From assembly GCA_037140475.1 (NCBI GenBank), contig JBAXEJ010000012.1, positions 1 to 48,026 on the forward strand: 48,026 nucleotides of DNA, written 5' to 3'. How positions within the stretch are numbered: the first letter of the stretch is position 1; each line of letters opens with the position of its first letter. This document shows positions 1 to 7,536 of this stretch, one piece after another. The translations under genes were made by a program, and so were the position numbers. Below the pieces are notes generated by a model, which saw only the letters and a list, made by a program, of their open reading frames with translations, had not been told where the DNA came from and made no database searches. Source of the DNA: PALSA-1006 sp037140475 (GTDB lineage Bacteria > Pseudomonadota > Gammaproteobacteria > Burkholderiales > Gallionellaceae).

Positions 1-182
1 GGTGCATATTCACCCACAACCGTGAAACCCGCTGCGGTCAATTTACCTTTAACTTGTGTGGATGTTTCTGCCACCGTACCCGCTGCTTTTGAAGCCAAAA
101 TAAATGGCTTCAACACGTCGGCAGCCTGAGCTCCCGACGCAACAAACAACAATGCTGACATTAATAAACCTTTAAATTTCAT
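1..182 (-). CDS. Exported protein of unknown function, 5' part only
   Basis: The reading frame starts with ATG at 182 and runs off the left edge, so about 60 residues are visible. A GGGAGAG ribosome-binding site sits about 6 bases upstream of the start. The first 20-22 residues form a typical Sec signal peptide (MKFKGLL, a hydrophobic stretch, then SGAQA-AD), so the mature protein should be periplasmic. The visible mature part (LKPFILASKAAGT, then AETSTQVKGKLTAAGFTVVG) is an amphipathic alpha/beta stretch that I cannot assign to a family. It lies downstream of the long dsr operon on the same strand, separated by 135 bases, so it probably has its own promoter or is read through from dsr. Confidence 0.6.
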   Translation of the reverse strand, partial: MKFKGLLMSALLFVASGAQAADVLKPFILASKAAGTVAETSTQVKGKLTAAGFTVVGEYA

Positions 183-317
183 CTTGTCTCTCCCTTACGT
201 TAAATTAAACATCTACTCGCTTTTACGACATCTACTACTCAAAATAAATATTTTCTTTAGCGTGGATTTCCAAATTGGGATGCTTTTTAAAATTACCAGC
301 CCCCCAGTGAAAATTTC

Positions 318-1811
318 TCACTTCACCACGTCAACAAATACCCTTGTTTTTGGCAAGCCCATGCTCAAGAAAAACTGCTCTGCAATTGCGATCGCCGCAT
401 CGGGGCCAGCCAAATAGACATCTCCGTCAACAAGTGCAACTTCACTTGCCGCGAAATTTTTCAAATGCTCGAGCAACAACACTTCACGCTGACCTTTCGT
501 CGCGCGTAAATCAAAATCTATAATCTGCTCAGAATACTTAAAGTTATCGAGCGCATCTGCCCAAGCTCGGCCAATGTTGGGCAAATAGAGATAGTCTTTA
601 TTTGAAGCTATCCAATGCAGATTGATCGCTTCAGCTTTCAGCGACATCGCATGTTCAATCAAGCTATGTATCGGGGCAAAGCCGCCATCAAACGCCAAGA
701 AATAAAGTGGGCGAGTTGATTTTTCATGCAGAATAAATTCACCCAGTGGCCCTTCAACTTCTACGACCTCTTGGCTTTTCAGCGTATCGAAAACATAATC
801 TGAAAAAAGATTACCTTGTTGCCGATGCACATGAAATAACAGATTACGGTCATCACAAGGACAGCTCGCAATCGGCAACGACATTGAAAAAACTCGGCCC
901 ACCTGCAGCTTCACGTGCTGCCCAGCAAGAAAGCGCAAGCGCTGCGTTCGAGGCGTCTGCAAATGCAAAAGAACAACCGATTCATTGAGCCGCGAAACAG
1001 ATTTCACCGTGGCGGCGATTTGCTGGAACGGAATTTCTTGCACACTCCCTGTCACACTAGCTTCGATAGTCATATCACTGACTGCCGTATTACTACAGAG
1101 CAACACATACCCCTGTGTGCGCTCAGCCTCAGTCAGCGGATATTCATGATTGCGCGTTTTCTTAACCTTACCCGACAGCACTTTGGCTTTACACAAACCA
1201 CAATTGCCACCGCTGCATCCGTAATTCACTGAAATGCCTGCGCGCATTGCTGCTTCCAATAAGGTATCGCCACCTTCCACCAAGAAATCTTGCTGGCTTG
1301 GTTGCAAGGTCACCTGTGCAGTCATCACGCTCAATATCTTATTTTTAATAGCCAGTGGGTTCGAAAAACCAGGCTCGGTAGCGAGTGCCATTTCTTGCGT
1401 CATCCACAATTTCAACTCGTCCAAAATTGCTCGAGTCTCAACATTGCTATGACTTTCTATTTCGCTGAATTTATCCCAAAGACCTGCAACGAACTCATTG
1501 AGTTTTTTAAGCTGCACTTGATTATTGGTAAGCACTTTACTGAGCTCAGTAATACGCGCGGCAAGAACTTCAGGCTCCGGCAACGCGCGTTCAAATACAC
1601 GCTTACCGAAAGCCTTATCTTTGATTTGAGAGACGCGTTTAAATTCAGCGCTGTCTTCTATCTGCGCACTGGGATAACAAGCCAACAAACTCTCGACGGT
1701 GACCTTGCCGTCAAATGATTCCATCTCTCCGTTCTGAACTTTTTTTTGCAGTTCAGCGCGATGCTCACCAACTAGTCTTGCGGCTCGGGTCAGGCTTAAT
1801 AGTCTTATCAA
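318..1811 (-). CDS. 2Fe-2S ferredoxin/flavin reductase with N-terminal helical (HTH-like) extension
   Basis: This 497-residue protein has three parts. Residues 1-150 are helical: an HTH-like start (LTRAARLVGEHRAELQ) and a long charged helix around 80-145. Residues 163-255 form a plant-type ferredoxin domain, with C199, C204, C207 and C239 in CX4CX2C...C spacing to bind a 2Fe-2S cluster. Residues 262-497 form a ferredoxin-NADP+ reductase-like module with RVFSMS (306-311) at the flavin-binding position. The family passes electrons between NAD(P)H and an acceptor through flavin and 2Fe-2S. It is the last gene of the dsr operon, 41 bases after cysG, so a redox role in sulfur oxidation or siroheme handling is likely but inferred. 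There is no signal peptide or membrane segment, so it is cytoplasmic. The N-terminal extension is unusual for such reductases. Confidence 0.75.
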   Translation of the reverse strand: MIRLLSLTRAARLVGEHRAELQKKVQNGEMESFDGKVTVESLLACYPSAQIEDSAEFKRVSQIKDKAFGKRVFERALPEPEVLAARITELSKVLTNNQVQLKKLNEFVAGLWDKFSEIESHSNVETRAILDELKLWMTQEMALATEPGFSNPLAIKNKILSVMTAQVTLQPSQQDFLVEGGDTLLEAAMRAGISVNYGCSGGNCGLCKAKVLSGKVKKTRNHEYPLTEAERTQGYVLLCSNTAVSDMTIEASVTGSVQEIPFQQIAATVKSVSRLNESVVLLHLQTPRTQRLRFLAGQHVKLQVGRVFSMSLPIASCPCDDRNLLFHVHRQQGNLFSDYVFDTLKSQEVVEVEGPLGEFILHEKSTRPLYFLAFDGGFAPIHSLIEHAMSLKAEAINLHWIASNKDYLYLPNIGRAWADALDNFKYSEQIIDFDLRATKGQREVLLLEHLKNFAASEVALVDGDVYLAGPDAAIAIAEQFFLSMGLPKTRVFVDVVK

Positions 1812-1852
1812 GTGAATGCTCCTGTCGCAGTGATAGTTTGCTTATGCGGAAA

Positions 1853-3244
1853 TCATGCCGGCTGGTTTAAACCTTGAGGCTTAAACCAATCTAGCTTATC
1901 TCGTAAAGTGACGACGTCACCCACGATGATCAGCGTGGGTGCCTGCGGCTGCTCACGTTCAGCGATGCCCGGCAAAGTGGCCAGAGTGCCCGTAAAGACT
2001 CGCTGATTTTGCGTGGTGCCCTGTTGAACAATGGCGATCGGTTTATCTTCCGGCATGCCGTGTTTAATCAACTCGGCACAGAGCTTATCCAAACCATGCA
2101 AGCCCATATAGACCACAACGGTTTGCTTGGGTCGCGCGAGCGCTGGCCAATCAAGATTCATCGTGCCATCTTTGAGATGACCTGTTACGAAGATACAGGC
2201 CTGAGCATAGTCACGATGAGTTAGCGGAATGCCTGCGTATGAAGAAACACCCGAAGCGGCGGTAATGCCCGGCACTACTTGGAATGGAATGCCTTCCGCG
2301 GCCAAGGTTTCGATCTCTTCGCCACCACGACCAAAGATAAAAGGGTCTCCACCTTTGAGGCGAAGCACGCGCTTACCTTCTTTGGCTAAACGCACTAACA
2401 GCTCATTAATTTCTTCCTGGCGCAAGGTGTGATCGTTGCGTTTTTTACCAACAAAAATTCGATCTGCGTCACGGCGTGTCATATCTACAATCGGTTTGGA
2501 AACCAAATTGTCATACACCACTACATCAGCCTGCTGCATCAAACGTAACGCACGGAAGGTCAGCAAATCTGGATCACCCGGGCCTGCGCCGACCAAGTAC
2601 ACCTCACCTTGAGTAATATTATTTTCGTTGGCGAGCAGATGATGCAACATGGCTTCACCGCCGCTCTCATCGCCGGTCAATACTTTTTCAGCAACAACCC
2701 CACCCAACACACCTTCCCAAAAAATGCGACGTTTTTCAGGATTAGTCACTTTCTGTTTTACGAGCTCGCGGAATTTTTCAGCGAAAGCTGCTAAACGACT
2801 ATAGTTTTGCGGAATGACGGTTTCTAGTTTGCCACGCATCATGCGCGTCAGCACAGGCGAAGCGCCGCCACTGGAGAAGGCCACCATCAACGGTGAGCGA
2901 TCCATAATGGCCGGCATGATGAAGCTACATAGCTCAGGATCATCCACCACATTTACGGGAATATTTCGTGCTTGCGCTAATGCGGAAATCTGTTTGTTAA
3001 CTTCACGATCATTAGTCGCGGCAATAACCAGCATCACATCATCTAAATATTTTGGCTCAAATCTCGCCACGATAGGTGTGATGCCCGGCTTATCCATCAA
3101 CGCAGGATCAATTTCAGGAGCAACCAAACGGACGTTAGCACCCGCTTCAAGCAACACACCAGATTTGCGCTTGGCGACATCTCCACCACCCACGACCAAA
3201 CACACGCGACCATTAACCTTTGCAAAGATGGGTAAGTAATCCAT
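1853..3244 (-). CDS. cysG: Siroheme synthase CysG (methyltransferase / dehydrogenase / ferrochelatase)
   Basis: At 463 residues it matches full-length CysG. The N-terminal half is the precorrin-2 dehydrogenase/ferrochelatase, with the NAD-binding motif VVGGGDVAKRK (17-27), NVVDDP (98-103, catalytic Asp region) and the SSGGASPVL loop (124-132) that holds the regulatory serine. The C-terminal half is the uroporphyrinogen-III methyltransferase: VYLVGAGPGDPDLLT at about 216-230, RLKGGDPFIFGRGGEE, and PGITAASG. The enzyme converts uroporphyrinogen III to siroheme, the cofactor of DsrAB. The start codon touches the stop of the DUF4202 gene upstream, which indicates translational coupling. Its place in the dsr operon suggests siroheme supply dedicated to sulfite reductase. 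Confidence 0.97.
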   Translation of the reverse strand: MDYLPIFAKVNGRVCLVVGGGDVAKRKSGVLLEAGANVRLVAPEIDPALMDKPGITPIVARFEPKYLDDVMLVIAATNDREVNKQISALAQARNIPVNVVDDPELCSFIMPAIMDRSPLMVAFSSGGASPVLTRMMRGKLETVIPQNYSRLAAFAEKFRELVKQKVTNPEKRRIFWEGVLGGVVAEKVLTGDESGGEAMLHHLLANENNITQGEVYLVGAGPGDPDLLTFRALRLMQQADVVVYDNLVSKPIVDMTRRDADRIFVGKKRNDHTLRQEEINELLVRLAKEGKRVLRLKGGDPFIFGRGGEEIETLAAEGIPFQVVPGITAASGVSSYAGIPLTHRDYAQACIFVTGHLKDGTMNLDWPALARPKQTVVVYMGLHGLDKLCAELIKHGMPEDKPIAIVQQGTTQNQRVFTGTLATLPGIAEREQPQAPTLIIVGDVVTLRDKLDWFKPQGLNQPA

Positions 3245-3846
3245 TATCCTTTTATCGCTTTCAATATGAGTGGCACCAAGGCCTCTGGTAAAGCAATCTT
3301 GCCTGACAATGCAAAAGCATGGGCATTTTCAGACATTTTGTTCCATGTTTTTCTGATGATGAGCAACCATTTTTCTTCATCATACTCAGGGTGAGCGCCC
3401 GCAAACGCCAACATGTAATGCTCAAGAAATGTTAAGTCAACGACGTCTTCCATCATCTGAGTCTCAGGATTAGTTTTTAAGCCTTTTTTACTGACGATCG
3501 TTTTAACCCGATCGATCATCTCATCGTCGTACCCAACTTCTTTCATTAAGCGACCGGCGGTCTCGGCGTGAAATTTATACAGCCCCGTACGCCACAACAT
3601 ATAGCCAGGCTTATCCATCGTGTAATTACTACGTGGCACTGTCCAGCGTTGGATATGCTGCGCACGTACGGCTAGCTTCACAGCCTCAGATGCTTCTGGC
3701 GCATAGCGCTCTTGCATTTCAGACATGCGCTGTGCGTAAAGAAGTTCTTTCGGAACCTCTTTACCTGCCGAGATTTCTTTGTTCGGATCTTCTGAGTTAG
3801 CTTTGTCAAAAGCAGCAATCGCTGCTAGGTAACGATTTTGAGTCAT
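3244..3846 (-). CDS. DUF4202 family protein
   Basis: This 200-residue cytoplasmic protein is mostly helical. Residues 61-95 carry the conserved run RAQHIQRW, PRSNY, GYMLWRTGLYKFHA, which I recognise as the DUF4202 signature. Later acidic and aromatic segments (VVDLTFLEHYMLAFA, EKWLLIIRKTWNKM) follow. The family's biochemical function is unknown to me; the ordered His, Arg and Trp residues suggest a ligand- or metal-binding helical bundle. It overlaps dsrN by four bases (ATGA) and cysG by one base, so it is translated as part of the siroheme-maturation end of the dsr operon. A role in cofactor or sulfur metabolism is inferred from that context only. Confidence 0.8.
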   Translation of the reverse strand: MTQNRYLAAIAAFDKANSEDPNKEISAGKEVPKELLYAQRMSEMQERYAPEASEAVKLAVRAQHIQRWTVPRSNYTMDKPGYMLWRTGLYKFHAETAGRLMKEVGYDDEMIDRVKTIVSKKGLKTNPETQMMEDVVDLTFLEHYMLAFAGAHPEYDEEKWLLIIRKTWNKMSENAHAFALSGKIALPEALVPLILKAIKG

Positions 3847-5252
3847 AACATGCTCTCCTTGAAATTCGCATTTTTTAATTCGATGTCTGCTTTATGGCGG
3901 CGAATAGCTGCAACAAAGCGTGTCGCCCAATAGCAATTACCAATGGTGCGTAGATGTGTGTATGAGGCAAGCAAATTATGCAACACAAACCCATCGCGCT
4001 TGTTACCAATTCCATAGCCACGCTCTACGTGGTAAGCAAACTGACTATCCGCAGGAAGATTCTCTAGGCTTGAATAATGAAACTCATGCGCCTTAATTAA
4101 CTTTGCGGGAACACCTGGCCTTGGCCAAGGGTGCGTCTCATCTTCACTCAAATGCACATAACCACGACCAATCGGTTTGTCATGCATTTTGACATCACCG
4201 GGAATCGCTCCAACCATGTGATAGTTTCGCCCCTGATATTCAATCCCCCGAGAGAGGTACATCAACCCCCCGCATTCGGCGTAGGTAGGCAACCCATTTT
4301 CGATTGCCTGTTTAATTTCAGCGCGGAGTGAAGTATTCGCTTCCAACTCGGCTGCGCTGGTTTCAGGAAACCCGCCGCCGATAAACATCGCGTCAATTTC
4401 AGGTAACTTAGAATCTTGCAGAGTATCGAAGGGAACAAGTTCTGCGCCTGCGGCTTCTAGCGCATCAATATCGTCAGCATAGTAAAAACCAAAGGCACGA
4501 TCTCTGGCTATACCAATGCGGATTTTTTCACCCCCAGGAAAAGCACTTACCTCAGCTTTATGCAGATGTTGCAGTGCTGACTTTTCTGAGAGCTGCAATA
4601 ACAAATCTAAGTTAACTTGCTCGGCAATTGCCTCGCCAATCTGCTTAACCTTTGCCGTCGCCACATGTGATTCATTACTCGGCATCAGACCCAAATGACG
4701 CTCATCAATACTTAATCTTGGATCATGATGAATTGCACCAATGACTTTTACATCGGTGTAATGCTCAATAATGTCGCGTAGCTTTTTTTCGTGTCGTGCG
4801 CCGCCGACATTATTAAGAATGACGCCCGCGATATTGATGTCTTTATCAAATGCTTGATAACCCAGAATGAGTGGCGCAATACCACGGGTCATGCCACGGG
4901 AATCCAGAACCAGTACGACCGGCAGGTCAAGCAATTTAGCCATAGCAGCATTGCTATTACTACCATCTAGCGCGAGCCCATCATACAAACCCTTATTACC
5001 TTCGACTAGATTGATCTCTGCACTATGACGCTCAAAGGTCGCCACGATGTCATCGTGTTCCATTAAGTAGGGATCGATATTACGGCAAGACCTGCCTGAA
5101 GCAAGACCAAGCCACATTGGATCAATGTAGTCCGGCCCTTTTTTGAAAGGCTGAACATTGTGCCCACGTGCGGTTAGTGCCGCACATAGGCCAATGCTTA
5201 CCATTGTTTTACCAGAAGACTTGTGCGCTGCCGAGATGAGCATACGGTTCAT
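3843..5252 (-). CDS. dsrN: DsrN, siroheme amidase (cobyrinic acid a,c-diamide synthase-like)
   Basis: This 469-residue protein is built like CobB/CbiA. An N-terminal P-loop ATPase domain starts at residue 5 (ISAAHKSSGKTMVS, then KKGPDYIDP). A C-terminal class-I-like glutamine amidotransferase domain carries the nucleophile C327 in YAECGGLMYL and a His pair in KAHEFHY. In sulfur oxidisers DsrN is thought to amidate siroheme to siro(heme)amide for DsrAB, using ATP and glutamine. It begins at an ATG behind a strong GGAGG about 6 bases upstream, 18 bases after dsrP. The gene order dsrP-dsrN matches other sulfur oxidisers. A generic cobalamin-pathway role is unlikely here because no other cob genes are present. 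Confidence 0.93.
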   Translation of the reverse strand: MNRMLISAAHKSSGKTMVSIGLCAALTARGHNVQPFKKGPDYIDPMWLGLASGRSCRNIDPYLMEHDDIVATFERHSAEINLVEGNKGLYDGLALDGSNSNAAMAKLLDLPVVLVLDSRGMTRGIAPLILGYQAFDKDINIAGVILNNVGGARHEKKLRDIIEHYTDVKVIGAIHHDPRLSIDERHLGLMPSNESHVATAKVKQIGEAIAEQVNLDLLLQLSEKSALQHLHKAEVSAFPGGEKIRIGIARDRAFGFYYADDIDALEAAGAELVPFDTLQDSKLPEIDAMFIGGGFPETSAAELEANTSLRAEIKQAIENGLPTYAECGGLMYLSRGIEYQGRNYHMVGAIPGDVKMHDKPIGRGYVHLSEDETHPWPRPGVPAKLIKAHEFHYSSLENLPADSQFAYHVERGYGIGNKRDGFVLHNLLASYTHLRTIGNCYWATRFVAAIRRHKADIELKNANFKESML

Positions 5253-5270
5253 GGCAGCCCTCCAACAGAC

Positions 5271-6452
5271 TTAATCAGCGATATAAGGCTTGTCTTGTGG
5301 CATAAAATTCAGGATACGAACGCTAGCAATGGTAATGACGAAGGCAATTGCCAAACCACCAAAACCTAGCAAGATTTCGTAAATTGAAGGGTGATACTCG
5401 GAAATTTGGCCATCCCCAAAACTACTAATCGCGATGTGTCCTGGGAATATATTTAGGGGATAAGCCTGACCGCCGACGATGAATACATAGAGCAGAGAAA
5501 AGGCGCCCAAAACGACCATCAACGAAGCCATCATTACGCACTTACTCTTCCCCAAACCAGGCCCAAAAATCAGCACGAGCGGAATCAAATTGCCGATGAC
5601 CACATAACCCCACCAGAACAAGTTTGGATATATACCACCATCTCGAAGAATGAATAACTCAAAACCTTTTTGGTGGGCGAAGTACATATTGGTGAAGTGA
5701 TAAGCCGCCACCATGTACAGCGAACCCAACACGAAGATGCCTAGCAAGTTTTTCTTGCGCGCCATGATGGAGTCATCTAACTGCTTTTCATTCCACGAAT
5801 AAATGCTGGCCTGCACGAGGTGAAACACAGCCAAACCCCAAGCAAAGGAAAGCACAATGAACATCGGTGGCAACAAAGCAGAACCGTAAGCCTGACGCGC
5901 TGTCAAAAACGCAAAGATCATGCCAGTACCTGTTGTTAGAATAAAGCGCCAAGCAAACACCAAAATTCCTGCTGGCTTAGTCCAAGCATTCATGCGCTGC
6001 TCCATCATTGTCCATAGGTAGACAACAATTAAGGAGAACATGCCTGAATAAATCACCACGTTCCAAGCGAACACGGAAGTTGGATTGAAATTGGTCGCAG
6101 CAACAATTACGCGATCAGGGCGACCTAAGTCCAACATCAACACCGTTAAGCCTCCAGCCAGCATCGCGATAGAAAGCAAACTCGCCAAAGGCGCTCTTGC
6201 TTTATAAATCACCTTGCCAAAAACAGAACCGATGGAAGCAACGTTCAACACACCAGAAGCAGCAACAATCAGAAAAATAGCGAACACATGAGGTAAGCCC
6301 CATACGATCTGATTATTCATGCCACTAATAATGTGGCCATGTTCTTCCATCATATGAACAGAGAAAAGGCCGGCGGCGGCTACCAAAACACCTATCGCCA
6401 TTAGTAGCCAATAGATACGGTTTTTAAAATGTAGAGAAGATAAAGAGGGCAT
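5271..6452 (-). CDS. dsrP: DsrP, NrfD/PsrC-like membrane subunit of DsrMKJOP
   Basis: An integral membrane protein of about 393 residues with roughly ten hydrophobic helices, of the NrfD/PsrC quinone-reactive family. It anchors the DsrMKJOP complex and exchanges electrons with the quinone pool. I chose ATG at 6452 rather than the GTG at 6458: the ATG lies two bases past the dsrO stop, while the GTG overlaps that stop and adds only two residues. The first helix starts near residue 15 (YWLLMAIGVLVAAAGLFSV). It sits between dsrO and dsrN as in other sulfur oxidisers. Function is assigned from family and operon position; no catalytic residues are visible. Confidence 0.93.
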   Translation of the reverse strand: MPSLSSLHFKNRIYWLLMAIGVLVAAAGLFSVHMMEEHGHIISGMNNQIVWGLPHVFAIFLIVAASGVLNVASIGSVFGKVIYKARAPLASLLSIAMLAGGLTVLMLDLGRPDRVIVAATNFNPTSVFAWNVVIYSGMFSLIVVYLWTMMEQRMNAWTKPAGILVFAWRFILTTGTGMIFAFLTARQAYGSALLPPMFIVLSFAWGLAVFHLVQASIYSWNEKQLDDSIMARKKNLLGIFVLGSLYMVAAYHFTNMYFAHQKGFELFILRDGGIYPNLFWWGYVVIGNLIPLVLIFGPGLGKSKCVMMASLMVVLGAFSLLYVFIVGGQAYPLNIFPGHIAISSFGDGQISEYHPSIYEILLGFGGLAIAFVITIASVRILNFMPQDKPYIAD

Positions 6453-6454
6453 GA

Positions 6455-7171
6455 TCACAGTCCTTGATAACGAACGCCTGGATTCAATTGCAAATCAGCA
6501 CGTACTTGCACAGACGCAACGCTGTGAACTTTTTTGTAAATTTCACTTTCTTGATTGTTCAGATCACCAAACAAGATTGCTTTATTTGGGCATGACTGAG
6601 CGCAAGCAGGTTGTTCACCCGCATCAATTTTGTGTACGCACATCGTGCAGCTCTCAACCGTTCCTTTGCCACGCGGCACATCTGGATTTTGATCAGTAAC
6701 AACTTCATGCACAAAAGAACGAGCCTTGTAGGGACAAGCCATCATGCAATAGCGACAGCCAATACAACGATGCTTATCTACCAAAACAATTCCATCTTCA
6801 CGCTTGAAAGAAGCACCGGTAGGGCAAACGTCAACGCAAGGTGGTTGTTCGCAATGCTGACACATCATAGGCAGGGAGAGCTCTCGACCACTGCTAATGT
6901 CTTTTATCTCAATCTTACGAATCCATTGTGAATCCGTAGGCAACTTTCCGCCAGTTAGCCCGTTTTCAGTGTTACACGCTGTTACACACTCATTGCAGCC
7001 TTCTTTGCATTGGGCTGTGTCAATCATCATGCCCCAACGAACTTTAGAAGTTACCGCCTCAGACTTACCGTGCGCTACGTCAAACAAAAGCATGCCCGGA
7101 GCAATAGAAACGGCGGCAACACCAAGTGAAGTTTTTAGAAAACCCCTGCGCTGTGAATTAACATCACTCAT
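6455..7171 (-). CDS. dsrO: DsrO, periplasmic ferredoxin-like subunit of DsrMKJOP
   Basis: The start is ATG at 7171, which overlaps the dsrJ stop as ATGA; an upstream in-frame start at 7219 would add 16 residues in front of the export signal. The protein is 238 residues. It opens with a twin-arginine signal (SQRRGFLKTSLG) and a hydrophobic stretch, so it is exported folded. Several ferredoxin-type cysteine groups follow (CKEGCNECVTAC, CQHCEQPPCVDVC, CIGCRYCMMAC, CTMCVHK...CAQSC), enough for up to four 4Fe-4S clusters. It passes electrons between DsrJ and the membrane subunit DsrP. The gene is translationally coupled to dsrJ and almost touches dsrP. Confidence 0.95.
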   Translation of the reverse strand: MSDVNSQRRGFLKTSLGVAAVSIAPGMLLFDVAHGKSEAVTSKVRWGMMIDTAQCKEGCNECVTACNTENGLTGGKLPTDSQWIRKIEIKDISSGRELSLPMMCQHCEQPPCVDVCPTGASFKREDGIVLVDKHRCIGCRYCMMACPYKARSFVHEVVTDQNPDVPRGKGTVESCTMCVHKIDAGEQPACAQSCPNKAILFGDLNNQESEIYKKVHSVASVQVRADLQLNPGVRYQGL

Positions 7172-7536
7172 TTGGCACTCCTTTGCTTCCATGCACTCTT
7201 TCTGGTACCTGAGTGACACTCAAAACAATCTATTTTTACAGCTTCGTAATGATGACAGGCAACGCAGAAACTATCGTTACGTGCGATCACGCTGTCATCC
7301 TTAGTGCTTGCATGGCATTCAATGCAGTTTTTAAGGCTAATTGAATCATCACGAATGCCTTTGCGTACGGTTTCATCACGCTGATGAACCAGCAAATGCA
7401 TGTGATTCTTGCGCATCCACTGCGTATCTTTTACGCATTGTCCACCCTTGCCAATATCTGGCTTAGGTATGTTAGCTTCAGCAGCCCAAACGACAGGCAT
7501 GCAAAGGAAAAGCAGTAGAGACGCAAGTAGCTTCAT
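7168..7536 (-). CDS. dsrJ: DsrJ, periplasmic triheme cytochrome c
   Basis: A 122-residue protein with a Sec signal peptide ending near residue 18 (PVVWA-AE). It has exactly three CXXCH haem motifs (CIECH, CVACH, CFECH), as known for DsrJ. C34, in GGQCVKDTQW, corresponds by position to the extra conserved cysteine that gives one DsrJ haem an unusual His/Cys ligation in Allochromatium. DsrJ belongs to the transmembrane DsrMKJOP complex. Its ATG overlaps the dsrL stop by one base (TAATG), and its stop overlaps the dsrO start (ATGA). Cys ligation in this protein is inferred. Confidence 0.96.
   Translation of the reverse strand: MKLLASLLLFLCMPVVWAAEANIPKPDIGKGGQCVKDTQWMRKNHMHLLVHQRDETVRKGIRDDSISLKNCIECHASTKDDSVIARNDSFCVACHHYEAVKIDCFECHSGTRKSAWKQRSAK

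Noticed and set aside
1290..1718. 142-codon open frame on the plus strand
   Set aside because: It is antisense to the ferredoxin/flavin reductase gene and has no initiation signal or family match.
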